Shown here one piece after another: positions 1-6,344 of a stretch of DNA of 9,014 nucleotides. The position numbers were made by a program, and so were the translations under genes. The notes under the pieces are model-generated. The model was not told the DNA's origin. It did not search any database and saw nothing but the letters and a program-made list of their open reading frames with translations. Source of the stretch: NS-12 sp045403215. Lineage in GTDB: Bacteria; Nitrospirota; Nitrospiria; Nitrospirales; NS-4. The stretch spans positions 1 to 9,014 of the forward strand of contig JAXIOW010000201.1 in assembly GCA_045403215.1 (NCBI GenBank), written 5' to 3'. The first letter of the stretch is position 1. Each line of letters starts with the position of its first letter.

Positions 1-1461
1 CCGAAGGGCGAACGGGTCCTGCGATCCAGACGGCACCATTCCCACTGAAAAAAACGCCGCAACAGTGTCGACGCGGTCGGCGAGCGAGAGGATTTTTCCA
101 GCAAGGCTCGCTGGAATGGCATCCTCGGCAAAGCGCGGACGGTAATGCTCGGCGATCGCGTCGGCCACTGACTTAGGTTCGCCGTCATGCAGGGCGTACT
201 CGCGTCCCATGACGCCCTGCAACGTCGGGAACTCACCGACCATGCCGGTCACGAGATCGGCCTTGCAGAGTTTGGCGGCCTGCCGGCAGTGCTCGATGGC
301 ATCAAGGTCGCCGAGCGTATCGGCCAGTTTCGTGGCCAAGGCCGTGACGCGCCCCACTTTCTGATGGAGGGTCCCGAGCTTCTGGTGAAAGGTCACGCCC
401 TTGAGCTTCTCCAGCCGGTTCTCCAGCCGCGTCTTGCGATCCTCGTCGAAGAAGAACCTGGCGTCCGCGAGGCGCGCCGCCAGGACCCGCTCGTTGCCGG
501 CACGGATCGTCGCCTCGCTGCCGCGCATGTTGACCACGGCCACGAAGTGGGGGAGCAAGTTCCCGTTCTTGGCTAGGAGGGAGAAGTAGCCCTGATGCTC
601 TTTCATCGCGGTCATGAGCACGTCCTTCGGCAGGTCGAGGTACCGGGGCTCGAAAGATCCGATGATGGCCTGCGGCATCTCCACCGAAAAGACGGCCTGC
701 TCCAGCAGGGCATTGTCGCGATGCAGGACGCCCCGCTTCTGTTTGGCAATCCGCTCGATCTGCGAAACGATCATCGCTCGCCGCCGGTCTGGATCCACGA
801 TCACGCCGGCCCTCTCCAAGGTTTTCTCATAACCTCGGAAATCCTTGATGCGCAGCGGGCGGCCCGAGGACAGAAACCGATGACCATACGTGCTGTCACC
901 GGCCGGCAACCCGGCGAACTCGAACCGGACCGGCTTGCCGCCGTAGAGAGCCAAGAGCCAGCGGATTGGACGCGCGAAACGGACGTTCGTCTCGTTCCAC
1001 CGCATGGCCTTCGGAAAGGAGAGGCTGCTCACTAACCCGGACAGAAGCTCAGGCAGAAGCTGGCTCGTCTTGCGTCCGGGGTCTTTCTTGACGGCGAACA
1101 GGTACTCGCCCTTCGGCGTGGTCTTGGCCACTAGCGCCGTCACCGGCACCCCTTGCGAGCCCGCAAAGCCGATCGCCGCCTTGGTCGGCTGTCCCTGCGC
1201 GTCAAACCCGACGACTTTGGATGGGCCCATCACCTCCATAGAAATCTGTTCCTGGTGGTCCGCCACGCCCTGCACCAAGAGCGCCAGGCGCCGGGGCGTC
1301 CCCACGGTCTTGACTGTCCCATGGCGGAGGCGAGCATCTTTGAGCAGGTGGATAGCCCGGTCTTTTAACTCGGCGAGCGCCGGCGGCACAAACTGGGCGG
1401 GTAATTCCTCAGTGCCGATCTCCAGCAGCAGCTCGTGGCCCGATGTCCGTTTGCGCGTCAT
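1..1461 (-). CDS. glyS: Glycyl-tRNA synthetase beta subunit, C-terminus cut off by the window edge
   Basis: This is the beta subunit of the alpha2-beta2 bacterial glycyl-tRNA synthetase, a cytosolic enzyme that charges tRNA(Gly) with glycine; the beta subunit is mainly responsible for tRNA binding. The frame is open for 487 codons with no stop before the left edge, against a usual family length of about 690-700, so roughly the last 200 residues (the anticodon-binding end) lie outside. Visible family signatures are LLLEIGTEELP (residues 11-21), TPRRLALLV (55-63), RPIRWLLALYGG (164-175), TYGHRF (191-196), MKEHQGYF (286-293), ARLADARFFFDED (329-341), KADLVTGMVGEFP (400-412), and an HD-like stretch from AEHYRPR (437-443) to SLADRVDTV (459-467). 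The ATG overlaps the glyQ stop as ATGA (1458-1461), so the two genes are translationally coupled and probably made in equal amounts. A weak AAGG lies just upstream inside glyQ. No frameshift or missing segment is seen. Confidence 0.97.
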   Translation of the reverse strand, partial: MTRKRTSGHELLLEIGTEELPAQFVPPALAELKDRAIHLLKDARLRHGTVKTVGTPRRLALLVQGVADHQEQISMEVMGPSKVVGFDAQGQPTKAAIGFAGSQGVPVTALVAKTTPKGEYLFAVKKDPGRKTSQLLPELLSGLVSSLSFPKAMRWNETNVRFARPIRWLLALYGGKPVRFEFAGLPAGDSTYGHRFLSSGRPLRIKDFRGYEKTLERAGVIVDPDRRRAMIVSQIERIAKQKRGVLHRDNALLEQAVFSVEMPQAIIGSFEPRYLDLPKDVLMTAMKEHQGYFSLLAKNGNLLPHFVAVVNMRGSEATIRAGNERVLAARLADARFFFDEDRKTRLENRLEKLKGVTFHQKLGTLHQKVGRVTALATKLADTLGDLDAIEHCRQAAKLCKADLVTGMVGEFPTLQGVMGREYALHDGEPKSVADAIAEHYRPRFAEDAIPASLAGKILSLADRVDTVAAFFSVGMVPSGSQDPFALR

Positions 1462-2312
1462 GCCATCGCCTTGCTGTTCATCGCCATATAACCTTCAGCA
1501 CACAGGCGGGCGAGCCCGCGGACGCGGGCGATGTAGGCCGTCCGCTCGGAAACGCTGAGCGCGCCGCGCGCGTCCAGCAGGTTGAACAGGTGGGAAGCCT
1601 TCACGCAGCAGTCATACGCCGGCAGGACCAGGCCTTGCCCGGTCAAGCGTTTGCCCTCGGCTTCATAGGCCGTGAACGTCGCCATCAGCACCTTCACATC
1701 GGCGACCTCGAAGTTGTACTTGGAGAACTGCTTTTCGTCTTCAAGATGGATATCGCCATACGTGACTTCTTCGTTCCAGGCTAGATCAAAGACGTTGTCC
1801 ACGCCCTGCAAATACATGGCGATCCGCTCGGTCCCATAGGTGATCTCGGCCGAGATCGGATTCAGCTCGATCCCCCCCACCTCCTGGAAATACGTGAACT
1901 GGGTGATCTCCATGCCGTCAAGCCGTACTTCCCACCCGAGCCCCCAGGCGCCGAGCGTGGGCGACTCCCAATCGTCCTGCACGAACCGGATGTCGTGCTG
2001 CTTGGGGTTGATGCCGAGCGCGCGAAGGCTCTGGAGGTAGAGATCCTGGACATCGTCCGGCGAGGGCTTCAGGATAACCTGGTACTGGTAGTAGTGCTGG
2101 AGGCGGTTGGGGTTCTCCCCGTACCGGCCGTCCGTCGGCCGCCGACAGGGCTGCACGTAGGCCGCTCGCCAGGGGTCGGGACCTAATACCTTCAGAAAAG
2201 TCGCCGGATGGAAGGTACCCGCCCCGACTTCCAAATCATAGGGTTCGTGGATGACGCATCCCTGATCGGCCCAAAAATGATGCAAGGCGAGGAGCAGATT
2301 CTGAAGGATCAC
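1458..2312 (-). CDS. glyQ: Glycyl-tRNA synthetase alpha subunit
   Basis: This is the catalytic alpha subunit of the heterotetrameric glycyl-tRNA synthetase (class II), which makes glycyl-adenylate. From the start chosen here it is 284 residues, close to family length. It opens with FWADQGC (residues 14-20), then PYDLEVGAGTFHPATFLKVLG (24-44). The class II motif 2 region is around 52-79, including CRRPTDGRYGENPNRLQHYY, and motif 3 is around 149-168 (ELNPISAEITYGTERIAMYL). The frame is open further upstream to a GTG at 2351, which would add 13 residues. I chose the GTG at 2312 because GGGAG sits 9 bases before it, the family normally begins 10-15 residues before FWADQGC, and the 2351 GTG falls inside the predicted -10 box. 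It is the first gene of a two-gene operon whose stop overlaps the glyS start by four bases. The roughly 31-base predicted leader is too short for a T-box. Confidence 0.97.
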   Translation of the reverse strand: MILQNLLLALHHFWADQGCVIHEPYDLEVGAGTFHPATFLKVLGPDPWRAAYVQPCRRPTDGRYGENPNRLQHYYQYQVILKPSPDDVQDLYLQSLRALGINPKQHDIRFVQDDWESPTLGAWGLGWEVRLDGMEITQFTYFQEVGGIELNPISAEITYGTERIAMYLQGVDNVFDLAWNEEVTYGDIHLEDEKQFSKYNFEVADVKVLMATFTAYEAEGKRLTGQGLVLPAYDCCVKASHLFNLLDARGALSVSERTAYIARVRGLARLCAEGYMAMNSKAMA

Positions 2313-2321
2313 ACTTGCAGT

Positions 2322-2326
2322 CTCCC
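2322..2326 (-). promoter_or_regulatory. Ribosome binding site that sets the glyQ start
   Basis: Reading the minus strand, GGGAG lies 9 bases before the GTG at 2312. No comparable purine-rich site precedes the alternative in-frame GTG at 2351; the sequence there is TTTGTTAGG, which looks like a promoter -10 region. This decides the start in favour of 2312. Confidence 0.7.
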
Positions 2327-2349
2327 GATCAGAACATCGGAGGGGCTTC

Positions 2350-2379
2350 ACCCTAACAAATGTCGTAAAAGGTTGTCAA
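2350..2379 (-). promoter_or_regulatory. Predicted sigma70-type promoter of glyQS (extended -10)
   Basis: On the minus strand a perfect -35 TTGACA (2379-2374) is followed after 18 bases by TAGGGT (2355-2350). That hexamer keeps the key T, A and final T of the -10 consensus, and it is preceded by TG plus one base, an extended -10 element. Transcription would begin near 2343, giving about 31 bases of leader before the GTG at 2312. The call is by eye; the -10 core is only 3/6, offset by the perfect -35 and the TG. Confidence 0.55.
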
Positions 2380-2398
2380 TGAACGATGAGGCTCCGGA

Positions 2399-2427
2399 TT
2401 GACTGACTCAACGCCATTTGCTAGGCT
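2399..2427 (+). promoter_or_regulatory. Predicted sigma70-type promoter of tkt (extended -10)
   Basis: On the plus strand TTGACT (2399-2404, 5/6 to the -35 consensus) is followed after 17 bases by TAGGCT (2422-2427), which keeps T, A and final T of the -10 box and has TGC directly before it. Transcription would start around 2434, leaving only about 12 bases before the GTG at 2446. The ribosome binding site would then lie at the very 5' end of the message, close to a leaderless arrangement. Support comes from its similarity to the divergent glyQ promoter. Confidence 0.5.
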
Positions 2428-2433
2428 CCGGTC

Positions 2434-2439
2434 GGAGAG
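2434..2439 (+). promoter_or_regulatory. Ribosome binding site of tkt
   Basis: GGAGAG lies 6 bases before a GTG codon at 2446. It supports GTG as the transketolase start; the resulting N-terminus fits the known length before the first conserved block. Confidence 0.65.
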
Positions 2440-2445
2440 CGCCCT

Positions 2446-4314
2446 GTGCCAACAACATCCACGTCAGCCGACACCCGTATAGCCGCGCTGTCTCACCTCG
2501 CCACCCGGCTGCGGATCCTGAGCGTTCGCTCCACGACCGAAGCCGGCAGCGGGCACCCGACCAGTTGCTGCTCGGCGGCCGACATCGTCGCGACCCTGTT
2601 CTTCTCGGTCATGCGGTTCGATCCACGCAACCCGAAGCATGCGAACAACGACCGGTTCGTCCTGTCCAAAGGCCATGCGGCGCCGCTGCTGTACGCGGCG
2701 TGGGCCGAAGCCGGCGCGTTCAATCCGGACGAGCTGTTGCGCCTGCGGACCTTGGATTCGGACCTTGAGGGCCATCCCACCCCGCGTCTGAACTTCGTGG
2801 ACGTCGCGACGGGCTCGCTCGGCCAAGGGCTTAACGCCGGCATCGGGCTGGCCATCAACGCCAAGGACCTGGACAAGTCGAGCTACCGCACGTATGTCCT
2901 GATGGGCGATGGCGAGTCCATGGAGGGCTCCGTCTGGGAGGCTGCCGAGATCGCGCGCCACTACCAGCTCGACAATCTCTGCGCGATCGTGGACATCAAC
3001 CGTCTCGGCCAGAGCGACCCCACCCTTCTGCAGCACGACGTGGAGACTTATCGCACGCGCTGGAGCGCGTTCGGCTGGAATGCCATCCCCGTGGACGGGC
3101 ACGATATCGCGAAGCTCTTGGACGCGTTCGCACAGGCGGCCCGGACGAAAGGCCGGCCCACTGTCGTCCTGGCCCGCACACTCAAGGGCAAGGGGATCTC
3201 TTTCGTTGAAGACAAGCCGGACTGGCACGGCAAACCCTTGAAAAAAGGTGAGGAGGCCGACAAGGCGCTGGCTGAGCTGGGCGCTCGGCTTCTCCCCACG
3301 CCGCCGAAGGTGGAGATCCATAAGCCGGATCCGATTGCCCTATCACCGGCGCCGGCCAAGCCGGTCGCGCCTCCGGAATACGCCCCCACGGACTCCGTGG
3401 CCACGCGGGAGGCTTTCGGCGCGACATTGGTCAAAGTGGGAGAGGCGAATCCTCGGGTCGTCGTCCTCGACGCCGACGTGAAGAATTCGACGTTTACCGA
3501 CAAGTTCGCCAAGAAGTTTCCCGAGCGGTTTTTCGAGTGCTACATCGCCGAGCAGAACATGATCGGGATCGCGGTGGGCCTGGCGAGCCAGGGCAAGATT
3601 CCGTTTGCCGCCACCTTCGCCTGTTTTTTGACCCGGGCCTATGACTTCATCCGGATGGCGGCCATCAGCCGGTCGAACATCAAGCTCATGGGCTCGCACG
3701 TCGGCGTCTCGATCGGCGAAGACGGGCCGTCGCAGATGGGGCTCGAGGACCTGGCCATGATGGCGGCGCAGCCGGGCGTCGTGGTGCTCTATCCCTCCGA
3801 CGCCGTCTGCACGCACTGGCTGACCGCGCAGGCCGCGGATCACAATGGGATGGTGTACATCCGCACCGGGCGCCCCAAGACGCCCATCCTTTATAAAAAC
3901 GATGAGAAGTTCATGATCGGCGGCTCGAAGGTGCTGCGGGAGAGCGCCAAGGATCGTGTCACGGTGGTCGCCGCCGGCGTGACCGTGTTCGAAGCGCTCA
4001 AGGCCCATGACGAACTGGCCAAGCAGGGCGTCGCCATCCGGGTCGTGGACCTCTACAGCATCGTGCCCATCGATCGCGCGTCCCTGCTCGCCTGCGCCCG
4101 TGCGACCAACAACCTGATCCTCACGGTCGAGGACCACTACGCGCACGGCGGCGTAGGCGATGCGGTGCTGGCGGCCGTCAACGCCGACGGCGTGAAGGTG
4201 CACAAGCTCGCCGTGACGGAGATCCCGCAGAGCGGCAAGCCGGACCAACTCCTCGACCGCTACGGCATCAGCGCCCGCCACATCGTGGACAAGGTGAAGA
4301 AGCTCGTCTCTTAG
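2446..4314 (+). CDS. tkt: Transketolase, single-chain, animal-like type
   Basis: This cytosolic thiamine diphosphate (ThDP) enzyme moves two-carbon ketol units between sugar phosphates in the non-oxidative pentose phosphate pathway or Calvin cycle. The 622 residues are close to the roughly 620 of mammalian transketolase and shorter than the roughly 660 of the E. coli type. The order is an N-terminal pyrophosphate-binding domain (1 to about 275), a proline-rich linker (about 282-312), a pyrimidine-binding domain (about 315-480) and a C-terminal domain. Visible active-site elements are GSGHP (His37), SKGHAAP (His77), GHP (His110), the ThDP/Mg motif GDGE (154-157) with Asn185 in DINRLGQSD, WHGKPL, and the proton-relay glutamate Glu369 in IAEQNM, followed by GVSIGEDGPSQM. 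The first five fall at the residue numbers I recall for the human enzyme. A GTG start with GGAGAG upstream is used. It is divergent from glyQ, and no pathway partner gene adjoins it. Confidence 0.97.
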   Translation: MPTTSTSADTRIAALSHLATRLRILSVRSTTEAGSGHPTSCCSAADIVATLFFSVMRFDPRNPKHANNDRFVLSKGHAAPLLYAAWAEAGAFNPDELLRLRTLDSDLEGHPTPRLNFVDVATGSLGQGLNAGIGLAINAKDLDKSSYRTYVLMGDGESMEGSVWEAAEIARHYQLDNLCAIVDINRLGQSDPTLLQHDVETYRTRWSAFGWNAIPVDGHDIAKLLDAFAQAARTKGRPTVVLARTLKGKGISFVEDKPDWHGKPLKKGEEADKALAELGARLLPTPPKVEIHKPDPIALSPAPAKPVAPPEYAPTDSVATREAFGATLVKVGEANPRVVVLDADVKNSTFTDKFAKKFPERFFECYIAEQNMIGIAVGLASQGKIPFAATFACFLTRAYDFIRMAAISRSNIKLMGSHVGVSIGEDGPSQMGLEDLAMMAAQPGVVVLYPSDAVCTHWLTAQAADHNGMVYIRTGRPKTPILYKNDEKFMIGGSKVLRESAKDRVTVVAAGVTVFEALKAHDELAKQGVAIRVVDLYSIVPIDRASLLACARATNNLILTVEDHYAHGGVGDAVLAAVNADGVKVHKLAVTEIPQSGKPDQLLDRYGISARHIVDKVKKLVS

Positions 4315-4332
4315 CGGCTCCGCACCGCGCGC

Positions 4333-6333
4333 TCACGGGCCTTCGCTCGACACCGCCTCGTGCAGGACAAACACTCCTCCGCCCTGCGTTCCCGCGTAGA
4401 TCCTTTTCGGAACGGTAGGATCTAGGACCAGCGCTCTGACAAAAGAGTTCGTCAGGCCAGCGTTGAATGCCACCCATCGCTCTCCGCCATTGGTGCTCTT
4501 AAACACGCCGCTGGATGTGGCCACATAAACCGCATTCGGGTCCGTGGGCTCAACGGCAAACGCAAACGCCGTATTCTGCGCTCCAGGTTCCGGGAGGCCG
4601 GTGTTAATGGCCCTCCAACTCTCTCCCCCATCCGTACCCTGAAAGAGGCCGGAGAGATAGGTCCCCGCATAGAGGATGCGGGGGTTCGTAGGGTCAATCG
4701 CAAGAGTCAGAAGATATTGGGGGCCCGGCTTGCCGGCGCTCCACGACGCCCCACCGTCTGTGCTCTTGAACACGCCGCCCTTCACTCCCGCATACAGCGT
4801 GCGGTGGTCTGTGGGATCAACGGCAAGGGCGTTTGCAATTTCCTTGTTCGGCTCGGCTTTGACAGGAGTCCAGCTTTCACCTCCATTGACGCTCATGAAA
4901 AGGCCGTCACCGGTGCCCGCGTAGAAGGTACTCTGGATGCCAGAATCGATGACAAGAGAGAAGACCCCCACATGTGCGCGTGGGAGGCCAGTGTTGATGG
5001 GGCTCCAGCTTTCCCCGCCGTTGGTGCTCTTGAACAGGCCGTTTCGCTTCGTCCCAGCATAGAGTGTGGCGGGGCTCAGCGGATCAATGACGAGCCGAGA
5101 AGGAAAGGTGTTCGGGAGGCCACCACCGATGGGGCTCCAAGTCCTTCCTCCATCCGTCGTCTTGAACAGCAGGCCGGATGTCCATCCAATGCGCGTCCAC
5201 GCGTACAGGGTGTTCGGCGTCCTGGGGTCGACGACGAGGGTCTCAACAAACGTGTTGGTCAACCCCTTATTCACCGCGCTCCAGCTCTGGCCGGCTGTTG
5301 TGCTCTTCAGCACGCCATACACTGTGCCTGCGTAGAGGATGTCGGGGTTGGTAGGATCGGGGACGAGCGCTCTGACCGGGAAGCCGGTCACACCGGGATT
5401 CACGGGCTTCCAGTCTTTACCTCCGTCCACGCTCCGGAACAGTCCACCGGACGTCCCCGCATAGACCACGCGAGAGTCCCTGGGGTCAATCACGACGACA
5501 TACGCATGAACCTCGGCTCGGGGGAGCCCCACGTTGACCGGCGTCCAGTTCCCCCCGCCGTTCGTGCTTTTGAACACGCCATGGTCCGTCCCCGCATACA
5601 GAGTCGCGGGCGCCCTGAGGTCAATGGCGAGAGCATTGACATGGGTCTTGGGCAGGCCCGTGTTGGCAGACTTCCACTCCCGCCCGGCCGTCGTGCTCTT
5701 GAACACGCCATCCGCGTCTGTCCCCGCATAGAGCGTCGTAAGATTCGTGGAATCAATGGCGAGAATGGTCACCCTTCTGAATTCCACTGGGACGTCCACA
5801 GAGCGTTGCAGGGGCGGGAGGCCTGGACTGACGTTGCTCCAGCTTTTGCCACCGTTGATGCTCTTGAACAGGCCGCCAAACGTCGCCGCATAGACCGTCT
5901 CGGTGCGGGTGGAAGCGATAGCCAGCGCATTAACCGTACTGGAACGTGGCAGGCCTGTATTAGCGGCCGTCCAATTCTCTCCGCCATCGGTGCTCTTAAA
6001 CAAACCATAGTATTTAATCCCGACATAGACTGTGCTCGGAGTCGTCGGATCGATGGCTAACGCATAGACGGAAACATTGACTGCGGGAAGACCGACTTTG
6101 AGGGGCTTCCAGCTCGCACCCCCGTTCGTGCTTTTGAAAATCCCGCCGGCCTCCGTTCCCGCATAGAGCGACTCGGGAGCTTTCGGATCGATAGCCAGGA
6201 CTCTGATATCCCCGCCTTCCGGACCGATGCCGGTCCACGTGCGGACGCCGCCCGATATGCTATTCACACTGGCCGAACACAGCATGGCCAGTACTGACAC
6301 GAGGACAGCAGGTCTGCAGCGGGAGGGAAACAT
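4333..6333 (-). CDS. Secreted Asp-box (BNR/sortilin-type) beta-propeller protein
   Basis: This is a 666-residue exported protein of unknown specific role. An N-terminal Sec signal peptide is visible: Arg5 and Arg7, a hydrophobic run at about 9-18, and small residues around 19-22 for cleavage. There is no lipobox, transmembrane segment or C-terminal sorting signal. The rest is about 14 units of roughly 45 residues, each of the form LAIDP-x-x-P-x-x-LYAGT-x-x-GVFKST(N/D)GG-x-x-W. Such hairpins build propellers like those of sortilin, YCF48 and two-domain xyloglucanases. The frame runs open upstream into the aldehyde dehydrogenase gene, but the ATG at 6333 is the first that yields a signal peptide; it has no good ribosome binding site. 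It starts 11 bases after the dehydrogenase stop, so reinitiation is plausible. Binding of protein or glycan at the envelope is inference; I see no catalytic residues that name an enzyme. Confidence 0.9.
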   Translation of the reverse strand: MFPSRCRPAVLVSVLAMLCSASVNSISGGVRTWTGIGPEGGDIRVLAIDPKAPESLYAGTEAGGIFKSTNGGASWKPLKVGLPAVNVSVYALAIDPTTPSTVYVGIKYYGLFKSTDGGENWTAANTGLPRSSTVNALAIASTRTETVYAATFGGLFKSINGGKSWSNVSPGLPPLQRSVDVPVEFRRVTILAIDSTNLTTLYAGTDADGVFKSTTAGREWKSANTGLPKTHVNALAIDLRAPATLYAGTDHGVFKSTNGGGNWTPVNVGLPRAEVHAYVVVIDPRDSRVVYAGTSGGLFRSVDGGKDWKPVNPGVTGFPVRALVPDPTNPDILYAGTVYGVLKSTTAGQSWSAVNKGLTNTFVETLVVDPRTPNTLYAWTRIGWTSGLLFKTTDGGRTWSPIGGGLPNTFPSRLVIDPLSPATLYAGTKRNGLFKSTNGGESWSPINTGLPRAHVGVFSLVIDSGIQSTFYAGTGDGLFMSVNGGESWTPVKAEPNKEIANALAVDPTDHRTLYAGVKGGVFKSTDGGASWSAGKPGPQYLLTLAIDPTNPRILYAGTYLSGLFQGTDGGESWRAINTGLPEPGAQNTAFAFAVEPTDPNAVYVATSSGVFKSTNGGERWVAFNAGLTNSFVRALVLDPTVPKRIYAGTQGGGVFVLHEAVSSEGP
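4366..6204 (-). repeat. Tandem coding repeats, about 14 units of roughly 135 bases
   Basis: The units differ mainly in loop length: the third is about 8 residues longer (PPLQRSVDVPVEF) and the eighth about 5 longer (RIGWTSG). Thirteen carry an Asp-box hairpin. Two of these are decayed to STTAG-x-x-W (units 4 and 7), and the last unit stops at GGGVF without a box. DNA identity is patchy but includes exact stretches such as gtgctcttgaacacgcc (plus-strand text) at 4760-4776 and 5693-5709, so the array arose by duplication and has since diverged. Confidence 0.9.
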
Positions 6334-6344
6334 TCGAGAAAAAA

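Larger units (their letters stand above)
2350..2427. repeat. Inverted repeat spanning the divergent glyQ/tkt promoters
   Basis: The 13-base arm CATTTGCTAGGCT (2415-2427, plus strand) matches CATTTGTTAGGGT on the minus strand (2362-2350) at 11 of 13 positions. The arms are 52 bases apart and each contains one of the two predicted extended -10 elements. Between them TGTCAA (2374-2379) and TTGACT (2399-2404) form an inner inverted pair, the two -35 boxes. The arms may simply be two copies of the preferred promoter form in this organism, or they may be a shared operator; the sequence alone does not separate these. Confidence 0.6.

Noticed and set aside
1004..1558. Plus-strand open frames across 187-1784
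   Set aside because: They lie opposite glyS and glyQ, whose translated products match the family over their whole visible length; the plus-strand products are low-complexity Arg/Ser/Pro-rich.
2313..2343. T-box or other glycine-sensing leader before glyQS
   Set aside because: The predicted leader is about 31 bases, far too short, and no T-box or specifier-loop sequence is visible.
3343..4281. Long open frames antisense to transketolase (also 2464-3321)
   Set aside because: Long antisense frames are expected in GC-rich coding DNA. They are rich in Arg/His/Gly/Val, lack any known motif, and the plus strand encodes an unmistakable enzyme.
4717..6060. A 447-codon open frame antisense to the propeller gene, itself showing repeated ALEQA/ALEHA-like units
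   Set aside because: Its repeats are the mirror of the Asp-box repeats on the other strand. The minus-strand reading has a signal peptide and a known fold; this one has no recognisable domain or start signal.
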